From G963674685 sp964591275 (lineage in GTDB: Bacteria; Lernaellota; Lernaellaia; JACKCT01), in the NCBI GenBank assembly GCA_964591275.1, contig CAZQAE010000005.1, positions 1 through 64,000 on the forward strand: a stretch of 64,000 nt of DNA, read 5' to 3'. The translations under genes were made by a program, and so were the position numbers. Position 1 is the stretch's first letter, and every line of letters starts with the position of its first letter. Shown piece after piece: positions 9,564-18,537 of the stretch. The notes below the pieces were generated by a model. The model did no database searches. It was given only the letters and a program-made list of their open reading frames with translations, and was not told the origin of the DNA.

Positions 9564-9896
9564 AAATACTCCCCTATCGGATCTCGGTGCTGACAGCCGA
9601 TGCGTGACATGACACTAGGGCTACGCCGAGAAAACCCGGCACATAATTTCACCTTCCCTTCATACCGTAGCACCCACCTGAAAGCGAGAGATGAAAACGC
9701 CGTTCTCAACAAGAAGATGATGGCGAAACGGCGAAACAACGTCGCGCTTTCGGATACCATAGCGAAAGAGCATTCCGTCTCTGACGGCAAATTCTGACAA
9801 ACTTTTACAGTTCTTTTACATTTCTTAAGCACAGGTTTGCCTATAATGCCTTTCAGAAGAAGCGTAACCGAATGGAAATTTTTATTTGGAGGCATT
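9564..9896. other. Divergent intergenic region between two radical SAM genes
   Basis: This 333-base gap lies between the minus-strand gene at 8208 and the plus-strand gene at 9897. It holds the direct-repeat element at 9794-9847. Open frames on either strand here lack ribosome binding sites and any family likeness, so I call no gene. Confidence 0.5.
9794..9847 (+). promoter_or_regulatory. PHO-box-like direct repeats with a -10 element
   Basis: TTTACA occurs at 9804-9809 and again at 9815-9820, eleven bases apart. The flanks are near-identical, forming an 11-base tandem repeat at 9802-9823 with one mismatch; CTGACA at 9794 lies ten bases further up. A perfect TATAAT follows at 9842-9847. No good -35 box exists, as in activator-dependent promoters. 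The spacing matches direct repeats bound by OmpR/PhoB-family response regulators (established knowledge). The assignment to this family is inference. Confidence 0.4.
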
Positions 9897-11855
9897 ATGG
9901 AATCGGCGCCCCGCATACTGCTCAGTTCCGTTTTTGGTCCTTTCGGCGTGGATGACGCTTACGGACGCAAAGAGAACATCATTGAGCTGTTCCACAATCA
10001 GGTCACCCGGGAGCAGGGCCTTTTCTCCCTACGTTTTCATCATCGCAGCTTCGGCCTTTATTTTCTGGCGGAAAACATCCAGGCTCCCACCGTGGTGCTG
10101 GACTTCCCTTCCGAGAAACGCTTTATCCGGGAAATCAAAAAGGGATACGACTACGTGGGAATCTCCTTTATCATTCCCAACTTCATCAAGGCCAAGCGAA
10201 TGGCCGAGTTGATCCGTGAGCACGCCCCGGAAACCAAAATCATCCTTGGCGGGCACGGCACACGGGCGCCGGACATCGACAAGCTGATCGATTACGATCA
10301 CCTTTGCATCGGCGAAGGCGTAGTGTGGTTGCGAAAGTTTCTGGGCGAAAATCCGGACCGCCCCTTTAGCCATCCAGTCATCCCCGCCGCCTTTGAACGC
10401 CGTGTGGCCGGCATCCCCTTAAAAAGCGACGGAGCGGTGCTGATTCCCGGAGTTGGATGTCCCAACGCCTGCCGCTTCTGCTGCACCAGCCACTTCTTTG
10501 ACAAGAAGTACACCCCATTTTTCGAGACCGGAAAACAACTTTTCGAGCAGTGCCTCGAATTGGAAAAGCACGGATACGACGAGTTTTTCGTCATGGACGA
10601 GAACTTTCTAAAATACTCGGAGCGGGCAAAAGAGTTGCTGGCCCTGATGGAAAAACACAAAAAACCCTTCCGCTTCGGCATCTTCTCCTCCGCCGAGACC
10701 GTAGCCAAGGTGGGCGTTGAGTTCATGGCTCGGCTGGGCGTGGACTTTTTATGGCTGGGTGTGGAATCCAAGTACGAAATGTACGAAAAAAACAAGGGGC
10801 TGGATCTGAAATCGATCATCCGCGAACTGCGCGATTTCGGCATCAGTGTGCTGGCTTCGGGTATCCTGTTTTTGGAGCAGCACGACAAAAAAACCATCTG
10901 GGAAGACATCCGCTTTCTAGTGGATATGGAATCCGACATGGTTCAGTTCATGCAGCTGGGACCATTTCCCGGAACAAAGCTTTTTTCCGACTACGAAAAA
11001 ACAGGGCTGATTCGCAAAGACATCCCTTACGAGGAATGGCACGGGCAGCACCGGCTCTGGTTCGATCATCCCAACTTCACTCATGAGGAATCTGAGAAGT
11101 TTCTACGACAGGCTTTTCAATACGACTACGACACGCAGGGGTCTTCGCTGCTGCGCATCTGCGACACCCTTGCCCGGGGATACAAGCGCCTGAAAGGATA
11201 TGACGACTTCCTGATGGTTCAACGCAGGCGCTACATAAAACAATGCGCGCGCCGGTACCGTCCGGCCCTGGAGGTCCTGGATCGCTTCGCCCACAACGAC
11301 CGTGCCCGTGAGTTGGCGCGGCAGGTGACGGCCAAATACGCGGAGACCTTCGGCCCCAAGACCCTGGCAATCCGTGTGGAAAGCAAATTTGCCCTTGCGG
11401 CGGCAGCCATCGAGAAGGTCCGCTGCGCGCCGGGAAGAACTCCGTATCAGCCGGGCGTCCTCTGCACCAAATACAGGATGTCGGTAAAGGAGCGAATGGC
11501 TCAGCGGATCAAGGGGCGCACGCCCGGCAATCAGTTGGGCTTTGAGTTTGTTTTAGGGCAAAGTCCGGCCCTGTTGAAGCTGTCGGGCACCATGGATAGC
11601 GTCAACGCTCAATCCCTGCTGCGCAAGGTCGGCGCCTACTTAAAGCGCGATGAAAACGACCTGATCCTGGTGCTGGATCGCCTTTCCGCCGTCGAGGACC
11701 AAGCGCTGGCCCGATTGCTGGAACGGACTCAAGAATATAAAGGCAGGGTAAAGGTCACCTTCCGTGAAGGATCGGACGCCATCCGCGCCGCCGTGGCCGG
11801 CCTACCCGAGGATTTGCGACGACTCGTTGTGGAGTTTCAGCCCAGCCCCGCGTAA
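9897..11855 (+). CDS. B12-binding radical SAM protein fused to a STAS-like domain
   Basis: A 652-residue protein. ATG 9897 is fixed by GGAGG at 9888-9892. A B12-binding-like domain occupies about 1-165 (IILGGHGTRAPD, CIGEGVVWL). The 4Fe-4S motif CPNACRFC (Cys188, 192, 195) and the radical SAM barrel follow, then a helical region. Residues about 547-652 look like a STAS domain: ALLKLSGTMDSVNAQSLL, then DLILVLDRLSAVEDQALARLLE, then VKVTF. STAS domains in anti-sigma antagonists and transporters bind partners or nucleotides, so the domain may dock or regulate the enzyme (inference). The missing short N-terminal strand and the lack of a clear phosphorylatable Ser leave this call moderately sure. 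Confidence 0.85.
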   Translation: MESAPRILLSSVFGPFGVDDAYGRKENIIELFHNQVTREQGLFSLRFHHRSFGLYFLAENIQAPTVVLDFPSEKRFIREIKKGYDYVGISFIIPNFIKAKRMAELIREHAPETKIILGGHGTRAPDIDKLIDYDHLCIGEGVVWLRKFLGENPDRPFSHPVIPAAFERRVAGIPLKSDGAVLIPGVGCPNACRFCCTSHFFDKKYTPFFETGKQLFEQCLELEKHGYDEFFVMDENFLKYSERAKELLALMEKHKKPFRFGIFSSAETVAKVGVEFMARLGVDFLWLGVESKYEMYEKNKGLDLKSIIRELRDFGISVLASGILFLEQHDKKTIWEDIRFLVDMESDMVQFMQLGPFPGTKLFSDYEKTGLIRKDIPYEEWHGQHRLWFDHPNFTHEESEKFLRQAFQYDYDTQGSSLLRICDTLARGYKRLKGYDDFLMVQRRRYIKQCARRYRPALEVLDRFAHNDRARELARQVTAKYAETFGPKTLAIRVESKFALAAAAIEKVRCAPGRTPYQPGVLCTKYRMSVKERMAQRIKGRTPGNQLGFEFVLGQSPALLKLSGTMDSVNAQSLLRKVGAYLKRDENDLILVLDRLSAVEDQALARLLERTQEYKGRVKVTFREGSDAIRAAVAGLPEDLRRLVVEFQPSPA

Positions 11856-12203
11856 TGCCTTGTTGAACAAAGCTTATAGAGACGCTTCGGAAAGCGCCCC
11901 CGCTGTCCCCATTATTTTGTGGACGATGACATGCCCCGTCCCGCCAGAACGCCTGAACGTGATTCGCCAAAAAAACGTGAGCCATACCTTCCATTGATGT
12001 CAATCACAGGCAATCCTTTGTCGGCGGCATGACCGATCCGAACGCCTGAATATTTTTAAATTTCCCTTAAAATCCTTCTTGCAAAAACGAGCGTCAGGCA
12101 GCAACATATGGACGGCAAAAGCATGGCAGGGGCAATATCTTGATGATTTCCCTTTTGCCTGACGCCCAAATCCTTGTCTTTTCAGCACGTTAGAGGAGAA
12201 GAA
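11856..12203. other. Intergenic region before topoisomerase IV genes
   Basis: A 348-base gap. It carries a perfect 10-base inverted repeat, GCGTCAGGCA at 12091-12100 and TGCCTGACGC at 12156-12165, separated by 55 bases. A weak promoter (TTGCAA at 12079-12084, 17-base spacer, CAACAT) overlaps the first arm. The repeat could be a stem in the leader transcript or two half-sites for a regulator. No gene is supported. Confidence 0.4.
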
Positions 12204-14090
12204 TTGTCCGCCCAGAACAACTTGAAAAACGGTTTGGCCGACTATACGGAGGAACATGTCCGCAGTCTCGACTGGAAAGAGCACATTCGCACGAGGCCGG
12301 GCATGTACATCGGCAAGATCGGCGACGGATCGCAATATGACGACGGCATTTACGTTCTCGTCAAAGAAGTCATCGACAATAGCGTTGACGAATTTATCAT
12401 GGGCGCCGGTCGTAAAATCGAAATTAAAGTGGATGAGAAATCCGCCGAAATTCGCGACTACGGAAGAGGCATCCCGCACGGAAAAGTTGTGGAATGCGTT
12501 GGAAAAATCAATACCGGCGCCAAGTACGACAATGGCGCATTCTATCGATCCGTTGGCCTAAACGGCGTCGGCACCAAGGCCGTCAACGCCTTGTCCGAAC
12601 AATTCGTCGTCGAATCCTATCGCGACGGCCAAGTCAAACGAGTGGATTTTCAGCGCGGGGAGACGACAAAGGAACATCGAGTCAAGGGATCACCCCAAAA
12701 AAACGGATCACTATTTCAATTCACGCCTGACCATGAGATTTTCCATGAATACCGTTTCGATGCGAAACTTTTGGAAGAGCGACTCTGGAATTACGCCTAC
12801 CTCAATCATGGCCTGAAGTTGATTTTCAACGGCGAAACCATCGCCAGCCAGAACGGCCTTCTGGATTTGCTGCAAAGTGAAGTCGGCGACACGGCCCGAT
12901 ACCCCATCATTCACGTTGTCAGCGATGAGATCGAATACGCTATCACGCACACCGACAACTACGGCGAGTCCTATCAGTCTTTCGTCAACGGGCAATACAC
13001 AACAGACGGCGGAACGCATCAGTCAGCTTTTCGCGAAGGCGTTCTAAAGGCCTTCAAGGAATTCTTCAAAAAAGATTTCAGCGGCCCGGACGCACGCGGA
13101 GGCCTTGTCGCCGCAGTTCTCGTGCGCATCCACGAACCCGTGTTTGAGTCTCAGACCAAAACCAAGCTCGGCAGCACAATGAAAACGCCGGAGGGGCCGA
13201 GTCTGCGTGGGTGGATAGTGGAATTCATTCGTGATTCGCTGGTCAAGGAGCTTCATAAAAAACCTGAAATCGCCAAGCTCCTTCAAAGCAAAATTCAACA
13301 AAACGAGCGAGAGCGAAAGGAACTGGCCGGAATCAAAAAGCTCGCCAATGAGCGGCAGAAAAAGGCCAATATTCACAACAAAAAACTGCGTGATTCCAAG
13401 ATTCATTTCACGGATGCGAAAAACCCCGACCACATCGCCACGCAGCTTTTCATCACCGAGGGCGACAGCGCGTCCGGAAGCATCAACAAGGCCCGCGACG
13501 TGCAGACGCAAGCCGTTTTCTCCCTGAAGGGAAAACCGCTCAACTGCTTCGGCTCGTCGAAAAAGATCGTCTATCAAAACGAAGAGCTCAACTTGCTGCA
13601 GCACGCGTTGGGCATTGAGGACGACCTGAACGACCTGCGTTATAATCAGGTCATTATCTCCACCGACGCCGACGTGGACGGCATGCACATTCGCCTTTTG
13701 CTGCTGACGTATTTCCTGCAATTTTTTCCTGAATTGGTGGGAAGCGGACACGTTTTCATTTTGCAAACGCCCCTATTTCGCGTGAGAAACAAAAAAGAAA
13801 CGCATTATTGCTATTCGGAGGCAGAGCGTCAGACCGCTTTAAAAAAAGTCGGCGCCAATCCGGAAATCACCCGTTTCAAAGGTCTGGGAGAAATCTCTCC
13901 GGGCGAATTTGGCGCTTTCATCGGCGAAGATATTCGGCTCGATAAAATCGACCTGCCCCAAAGGGACCCCATCAAAGATGTATTGCGCTATTATATGGGC
14001 AAAAACTCGCCCGAGCGACGCGACTTCATCACCTCGAACCTCATCGTCGAAGCGGCTGATCTGATTGATGAGGTCGCCAGGGCTACATAG
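12204..14090 (+). CDS. parE: DNA topoisomerase IV subunit B (Bacteroidetes-like)
   Basis: A 628-residue type IIA topoisomerase ATPase subunit that powers DNA strand passage. The TTG start at 12204 is chosen because AGAGGAG lies five bases upstream. GHKL ATPase motifs are present: [23 protein letters not shown] and [15 protein letters not shown]. The TOPRIM motifs are [11 protein letters not shown] and [16 protein letters not shown]. The EGDSASGS form and the following [11 protein letters not shown] resemble Bacteroidetes ParE rather than ordinary GyrB. The gene is shorter than GyrB. The paired A subunit starts two bases after its stop, so the two are co-expressed. Confidence 0.93.
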   Translation: MSAQNNLKNGLADYTEEHVRSLDWKEHIRTRPGMYIGKIGDGSQYDDGIYVLVKEVIDNSVDEFIMGAGRKIEIKVDEKSAEIRDYGRGIPHGKVVECVGKINTGAKYDNGAFYRSVGLNGVGTKAVNALSEQFVVESYRDGQVKRVDFQRGETTKEHRVKGSPQKNGSLFQFTPDHEIFHEYRFDAKLLEERLWNYAYLNHGLKLIFNGETIASQNGLLDLLQSEVGDTARYPIIHVVSDEIEYAITHTDNYGESYQSFVNGQYTTDGGTHQSAFREGVLKAFKEFFKKDFSGPDARGGLVAAVLVRIHEPVFESQTKTKLGSTMKTPEGPSLRGWIVEFIRDSLVKELHKKPEIAKLLQSKIQQNERERKELAGIKKLANERQKKANIHNKKLRDSKIHFTDAKNPDHIATQLFITEGDSASGSINKARDVQTQAVFSLKGKPLNCFGSSKKIVYQNEELNLLQHALGIEDDLNDLRYNQVIISTDADVDGMHIRLLLLTYFLQFFPELVGSGHVFILQTPLFRVRNKKETHYCYSEAERQTALKKVGANPEITRFKGLGEISPGEFGAFIGEDIRLDKIDLPQRDPIKDVLRYYMGKNSPERRDFITSNLIVEAADLIDEVARAT

Positions 14091-14092
14091 AC

Positions 14093-16183
14093 ATGGCAAA
14101 GAAAACAAAAACCAAACCGAAACTCGCGGCAAAACCGAAAAACACCTTGCGTGTTCAACAAACGTACCGGGAGTACTTTCTCCAATACGCCTCATACGTG
14201 ATCACCGACCGCGCCATCCCCGACATCATGGACGGCCTAAAACCCGTGCAGCGGCGCATTCTTCACTCTCTTTGGGAAAACGAGGACGGTCGTTACAACA
14301 AGGTCGCCAGCATTGTCGGCCATTGCATGAAGTACCACCCGCACGGAGACGCCTCCATTTATTCGGCGCTCATATGGATGGGGCAACGCGAACTTCTGGT
14401 CGACAGACAGGGAAACTGGGGCGATTCGGTGACGGGCGATGACGCAGCGGCGGCCCGGTACATTGAGGCGCGGCTGACGAAATTCGCCAAGGAAGTTGTC
14501 TTCGCGCCGAACCTGACGCAATACATGCGCTCCTACGACGGACGCAACAAAGAACCACTTCATCTGCCGACCCGCTTTCCTTTGCTTTTGGCGATGGGCA
14601 CCGAAGGCATTGCCGTCGGCTTGTCGACGAAAATCCTTCCGCACAATTTTTTGGAAATCCTGCAAGCGCAAAAGAATTATCTTCTCGGCGAACCTTTTCA
14701 GCTCTTTCCCGATTTTCCAACCGGCGGTTTCGCGGATGTGAGCAATTACCAGGACGGCGCGCAGGGAGGACGCATCAAGGCCAGAGCCAAAATCGAGATG
14801 GATGAAGGCAAGAAGGTCATCATTCGGGAAATCCCATTCGGGACCACGACCGGCGCGCTGATCGAGTCCATTCTATCGGCCAGCGACAAGGGGAAAATAA
14901 AGGTCTCGAAAGTCGATGACAACTGCGCGGCGCAGGTGGAAATTGTGGTCGTCTTTGCACGCGGCGTGGACATGGATAAAGCTATCGACAGCCTCTACGC
15001 CTTCACCGACTGCGAAACCTCGATTAGCCCCAACGCCGTCGTCATCAGAAACAGTCACCCTATCTCGACCAATGTCAGTGAGCTTTTGGCCAACAGCGCC
15101 AAGCAGACCAAGGCGCTTTTGAAACTGCAACTCGAACTGCGCCGGGAGACTTTGGAACTCAAGTGGCATCATAAAAGCCTCGTTCAAATATTCATTGAAA
15201 ACCGCATTTATTTGAGAATCGAAAAATGCAAAACGTGGCCTACGGTGCTGACGGAAATCCATGAAGGACTAAAACCGCATAAGGACAAATTGCGCGGGCC
15301 TATCACCTCCGACGATCTGGTCATGCTCACCGAAGTCAAGATGCGCCGCATCAGCGCCTGGGACGCCAAGCGTGCAAAAGAAGAACTCGCCGCCATCGAC
15401 AAGGAACTGAAACTGATCGCCCGAAATCTGCGGAGCATGACGAAGTTCACGCTCGATTATATTGACGATCTCGTGGAAAAATACGGTCAGGGCAAAGAAA
15501 GAAGGACGGTCCTGGACACCTTCGACGCCGTCAAAGCCACCACGGTTGTTGAGCGAACCGAAAAGCTGCTCGTCAACAAAGAGGGCGGATTCGTCGGCAC
15601 CAATCTCAAAAATGCCGTGGAGGTCGGCCCCTGCTCCAGCATCGACGAGGTCATCGCCTTTTTGGAAAACGGTGAAATGAAGGTCACGGTTATCGAAGGC
15701 AGAAAATTCGTGGGAGAAAGGATTGTCCACGCGCAGGTATTCGGCGAGGCCGAGCGCGAAACAGTTTTCAACATGATTTACGAAGACAAAATGACCGGTC
15801 AGGCGTGGGCCAAGCGTTTTACCGTGGGAGGCGTCACGCGGGACAAGGCGTATAATCTGGCCCCGCTGGCGAAAAAAGGCGCCAAAGTCCTTTTTCTGTC
15901 CGCGCAACATCCCTGCTATGTGCATCTCAAACTGCGAAAAAAGCCCCGGATCAAGACCAGCGTTTATCTTAACTTCGACGACTTTTTGGTGAAAAATCGC
16001 GGCGCTGGCGGAGTCACCGTCACCAAGCACAGGGCTTCAAGCGCAAGCGCGATTTCAGAAAGAGTTTTCACCAACAACACCGGCGCTGAGGAAGAGACAA
16101 ACGGTCGTGAAGATATGAAGGATCCAAAGGGAAAGAATGGCGGAGATAATAACGGAGGCAAGGGTCAGCAAAGCCTTTTCTAG
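14093..16183 (+). CDS. parC: DNA topoisomerase IV subunit A (Bacteroidetes-like)
   Basis: A 696-residue breakage-reunion subunit. The N-terminal segment is Lys-rich and basic. The family block ITDRAIPDIMDGLKPVQRR is followed by KYHPHGDASIY and the catalytic tyrosine in AARYIEARLTK. The block EGIAVGLSTKILPHNF is typical of Bacteroidetes-type ParC (established knowledge). A coiled-coil-rich region and a short C-terminal domain end in a Lys/Gly/Asn-rich tail, without clear GyrA-box repeats. That fits a decatenase more than a gyrase. It follows parE by two bases. Confidence 0.92.
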   Translation: MAKKTKTKPKLAAKPKNTLRVQQTYREYFLQYASYVITDRAIPDIMDGLKPVQRRILHSLWENEDGRYNKVASIVGHCMKYHPHGDASIYSALIWMGQRELLVDRQGNWGDSVTGDDAAAARYIEARLTKFAKEVVFAPNLTQYMRSYDGRNKEPLHLPTRFPLLLAMGTEGIAVGLSTKILPHNFLEILQAQKNYLLGEPFQLFPDFPTGGFADVSNYQDGAQGGRIKARAKIEMDEGKKVIIREIPFGTTTGALIESILSASDKGKIKVSKVDDNCAAQVEIVVVFARGVDMDKAIDSLYAFTDCETSISPNAVVIRNSHPISTNVSELLANSAKQTKALLKLQLELRRETLELKWHHKSLVQIFIENRIYLRIEKCKTWPTVLTEIHEGLKPHKDKLRGPITSDDLVMLTEVKMRRISAWDAKRAKEELAAIDKELKLIARNLRSMTKFTLDYIDDLVEKYGQGKERRTVLDTFDAVKATTVVERTEKLLVNKEGGFVGTNLKNAVEVGPCSSIDEVIAFLENGEMKVTVIEGRKFVGERIVHAQVFGEAERETVFNMIYEDKMTGQAWAKRFTVGGVTRDKAYNLAPLAKKGAKVLFLSAQHPCYVHLKLRKKPRIKTSVYLNFDDFLVKNRGAGGVTVTKHRASSASAISERVFTNNTGAEEETNGREDMKDPKGKNGGDNNGGKGQQSLF

Positions 16184-16260
16184 TACCTTACTCTTTGAAA
16201 GTCTGTCATGGGAAGCAAGAAAACCATGCCTCGATTTCCCCAAAGGCGTCCAAGCGCCGC

Positions 16261-16347
16261 AAGTCCCGTAGGGACTTTTGCGAAAATAGGCCCCCGATTC
16301 ATCGGGGGTTTACATGGCGAAACCGAAAAATCGCGTCCCATTGGGAC
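16261..16347. repeat. Cluster of three short palindromes
   Basis: Three perfect hairpins lie within 87 bases. AAGTCCC-GTA-GGGACTT is at 16261-16277. CCCCCGAT-TC-ATCGGGGG is at 16291-16308. GTCCCA-T-TGGGAC is at 16335-16347. The first and third share the GTCCC/GGGAC(TT) arms. The group lies between parC and the flippase-like gene. It resembles REP-type extragenic palindromic units rather than a simple terminator, because no T-run follows the stems. Confidence 0.6.
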
Positions 16348-16354
16348 TTAAGTC

Positions 16355-17365
16355 GTGGATATTCAGAGCAAAAAGACTCAAAGCACAAATTCGATGGGCC
16401 ATACGGGCCATTGGAAAAAATCGATCCTGCCCGGCGTGATGACGCTGGCGATCTTCGGCGTCATCTTCACCTTTGTCCCCATCAAAGAAACTTGGGAAAC
16501 CGCCCGCCGCGTTAGTCCATGGACCATTTTAATTGTTCTCGCCATTTCGACAGTATTCAACTCGCTCGTTTATTCCGACCGCTGGAGATTCGCATTAAAG
16601 CACGTCGGCCTAAAAGTCGGGCTTATGGAAATTTTGCGCGTGCATTTGGCGACCGGCCCGATCCGCCTGATTCTTCCGATCCAAACCGGCGAACTGGCGA
16701 CGGCGGCGGCGCTGGCCCGTCGAAGTGGTTCTTCCACGGGGATGGTTTTCGGAACAATCCTTTACAACAAATATCTGACGCTGGTGGCAACGCTTATCCT
16801 CCTGGCCGGCGGTCTTTTCGCCGGAGCGTCCATGGATGGCTCAGTGCTTCGCGTAACCGTCGGCGCCGGTCTTGCCGCGCTTTGTATTTTCATGGCTTTC
16901 GAAGTCAGAATCATGCGAAGGATTTTCATCCGCGCGGCATCGGGCACGCATGCCTTTCTCGGTGAATTGGCGAAAAATCTCCTGACCGCATACGACAAAA
17001 TCCCTCTGGCCGCCAAATTCAAGCTTGTCGCGTATTCCCTGTTTTTCCAGTTTTCCGAAGTGGTGAGTTGCTGCCTGCTGTTTCGCGATTTCGGGATCGA
17101 CATGCCTTTTGGACAACTTGTTGTGTACGTTCAGCTATTTGTTTTAATTACTTCTCTGCCCATTTCCATTGCCGGCGCGGGAACGCGCGAAGGTTTGGCT
17201 CTCATTCTTCTGGCGCCCCTATCGTCTCCGGAAACAGCTGTTGCGTGCGGATTGGTCTATTCCTTCCTGGAATATTTATGGCCCCTTGTCATGGGATTTC
17301 CCTGGACCCTTTCCCTGGGTTCAAAGCTCTGGCGTCAAGGCAACCAGCCCAACGATCAAGCCTGA
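16355..17365 (+). CDS. Flippase-like membrane protein (LPG synthase transmembrane / UPF0104 family)
   Basis: A 336-residue integral membrane protein with about eight hydrophobic segments. Family features include RLILPIQTGELATAAALARR, SLPISIAGAGTREGL near residue 270, and a final aromatic helix. Proteins of this family (AglD-like) are membrane components linked to lipid-linked sugars or lysyl-phosphatidylglycerol transfer; the soluble catalytic domain of MprF is absent here. I keep the GTG start at 16355; an ATG at 16394 is the alternative. The palindrome cluster ends eight bases before the start. Confidence 0.8.
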   Translation: MDIQSKKTQSTNSMGHTGHWKKSILPGVMTLAIFGVIFTFVPIKETWETARRVSPWTILIVLAISTVFNSLVYSDRWRFALKHVGLKVGLMEILRVHLATGPIRLILPIQTGELATAAALARRSGSSTGMVFGTILYNKYLTLVATLILLAGGLFAGASMDGSVLRVTVGAGLAALCIFMAFEVRIMRRIFIRAASGTHAFLGELAKNLLTAYDKIPLAAKFKLVAYSLFFQFSEVVSCCLLFRDFGIDMPFGQLVVYVQLFVLITSLPISIAGAGTREGLALILLAPLSSPETAVACGLVYSFLEYLWPLVMGFPWTLSLGSKLWRQGNQPNDQA

Positions 17366-17432
17366 GCTCTCCAGGCAATAAAATCGACACCCTTCAAATG
17401 CCGAATGCTCTTTCAAAGTTCAGTTCACGCTA

Positions 17433-17462
17433 TTGTTCCGCTATCAGCGAAAACGTTATAAG
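17433..17462 (+). promoter_or_regulatory. Candidate promoter of the lipoprotein gene
   Basis: TTGTTC at 17433-17438 and TTATAA at 17456-17461 are separated by 17 bases, giving a weak sigma-70-type promoter about 46 bases before the GTG start. Shifting the -10 by one base (TATAAG) leaves an 18-base spacer. Confidence 0.3.
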
Positions 17463-17513
17463 GTTACGTCTAGATGCGTGATCATGGCACGGAGACTGTA
17501 TGGAGGCAATATC

Positions 17514-18395
17514 GTGCAACTGAAAAATTTTCCAGTCAAATTTCCACTCTTAATTGCCACAATCATGCTTGTCGCCATGACGACCAGTTGCGTGTTCGCC
17601 AAGGGCGACATCAGCATTTCCAAACAACCTTTTGGACAAATTGCCGTCACGGAATCGAAGAATTTTAATTCCGATCGATACAAATCCATCATTGTCATTC
17701 CCGCGCTGGATCAGTGTTCATGCGTGTCCAATTCCCTCCTGCCGCCAATCCCTGAAATCACAACATCGCAGGCTGATGAATCCGGCCCAGTCCATGAGGA
17801 AAGGCAATATGCCGTCAGACCGGCAGGACCACGCGAATTCGAATTCGCCGCAGGTGTCATCGAGAGAAAACTGATGACCAGGGGCTATCGATTGATAACG
17901 CCGGAAGTCATCGCAAAACTCGACGATCGGAAAAGCCTGCGATACGATTCAAAAGTTACATCCCAGGTATCGCTTCAACCCGCGGAAAAAGCGCTTCTCG
18001 TCAGCAGCGAGACGAGCGCAAACGCCCTTTTGATCATTGAGCATTTGGGTGTTTGGGCTTCTGAGATAAGTTACGTCTTCGATGGCGACATGTGGATTCC
18101 GGGCATCCGTCCGACTGGTTTGGAGGATGAAGGCCCCTGGGCGTCGTACTATCTACTGGAAGTCTCCATGCGTTTGAAACTTGTGGACATCGAAACCGGG
18201 CAGGTTCTTTGGATGGCTGCCGGAGCGAATAATTCCCGCGAAATGTTTCCCATGGACTGGAGCGCCGTTCTGGCTGTGCGCGGAGATGAAGTTTACACGG
18301 AAAAAGAGAGTTTTCGCTTAAGTGACTTCAACACGTTCAACCATCTTTATCAGCAAATCGAAAGCCTGCTTGGCCGGATGCTGGTCGAACTCTAA
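17514..18395 (+). CDS. Hypothetical lipoprotein
   Basis: A 293-residue protein. GTG 17514 is chosen because GGAGG lies seven bases upstream and the product then opens with a short basic segment, a hydrophobic stretch and the lipobox-like TTSC. The mature part has alternating strands and helices: KSIIVIPALDQC, FAAGVIERKLMTRGYRLI, ALLIIEHLGVW and LKLVDIETGQVLWMAAG. That order recalls CsgG/LpoB-like periplasmic lipoproteins, in which an N-terminal stretch names a target and 'IETGQVLW' is common, but I have not confirmed it. No enzymatic motif is seen. Confidence 0.7.
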   Translation: MQLKNFPVKFPLLIATIMLVAMTTSCVFAKGDISISKQPFGQIAVTESKNFNSDRYKSIIVIPALDQCSCVSNSLLPPIPEITTSQADESGPVHEERQYAVRPAGPREFEFAAGVIERKLMTRGYRLITPEVIAKLDDRKSLRYDSKVTSQVSLQPAEKALLVSSETSANALLIIEHLGVWASEISYVFDGDMWIPGIRPTGLEDEGPWASYYLLEVSMRLKLVDIETGQVLWMAAGANNSREMFPMDWSAVLAVRGDEVYTEKESFRLSDFNTFNHLYQQIESLLGRMLVEL

Positions 18396-18460
18396 GAAAT
18401 AGCGACGATATCCCCAATGCGCCCAAGGCCACTAAAAACCGCCAAAGGCCGTATCAATAA

Positions 18461-18490
18461 TTGACTTTTTCGCGATTTTCGGGCGATATG
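18461..18490 (+). promoter_or_regulatory. Candidate promoter for the SGNH/MBOAT unit
   Basis: TTGACT at 18461-18466 (five of six -35 bases) and GATATG at 18485-18490, with an 18-base spacer. It lies 47 bases before the ATG of the SGNH gene. The -10 is poor. Confidence 0.28.
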
Positions 18491-18537
18491 TATTGCCCGA
18501 TGTGCTGTAGCCATCTACCAGGCAGCCCACTTGCTCG

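Noticed and set aside
9560..9916. Minus-strand open frame in the divergent gap before the STAS-fusion gene
   Set aside because: It covers promoter-like sequence, has no ribosome binding site and no recognisable fold.
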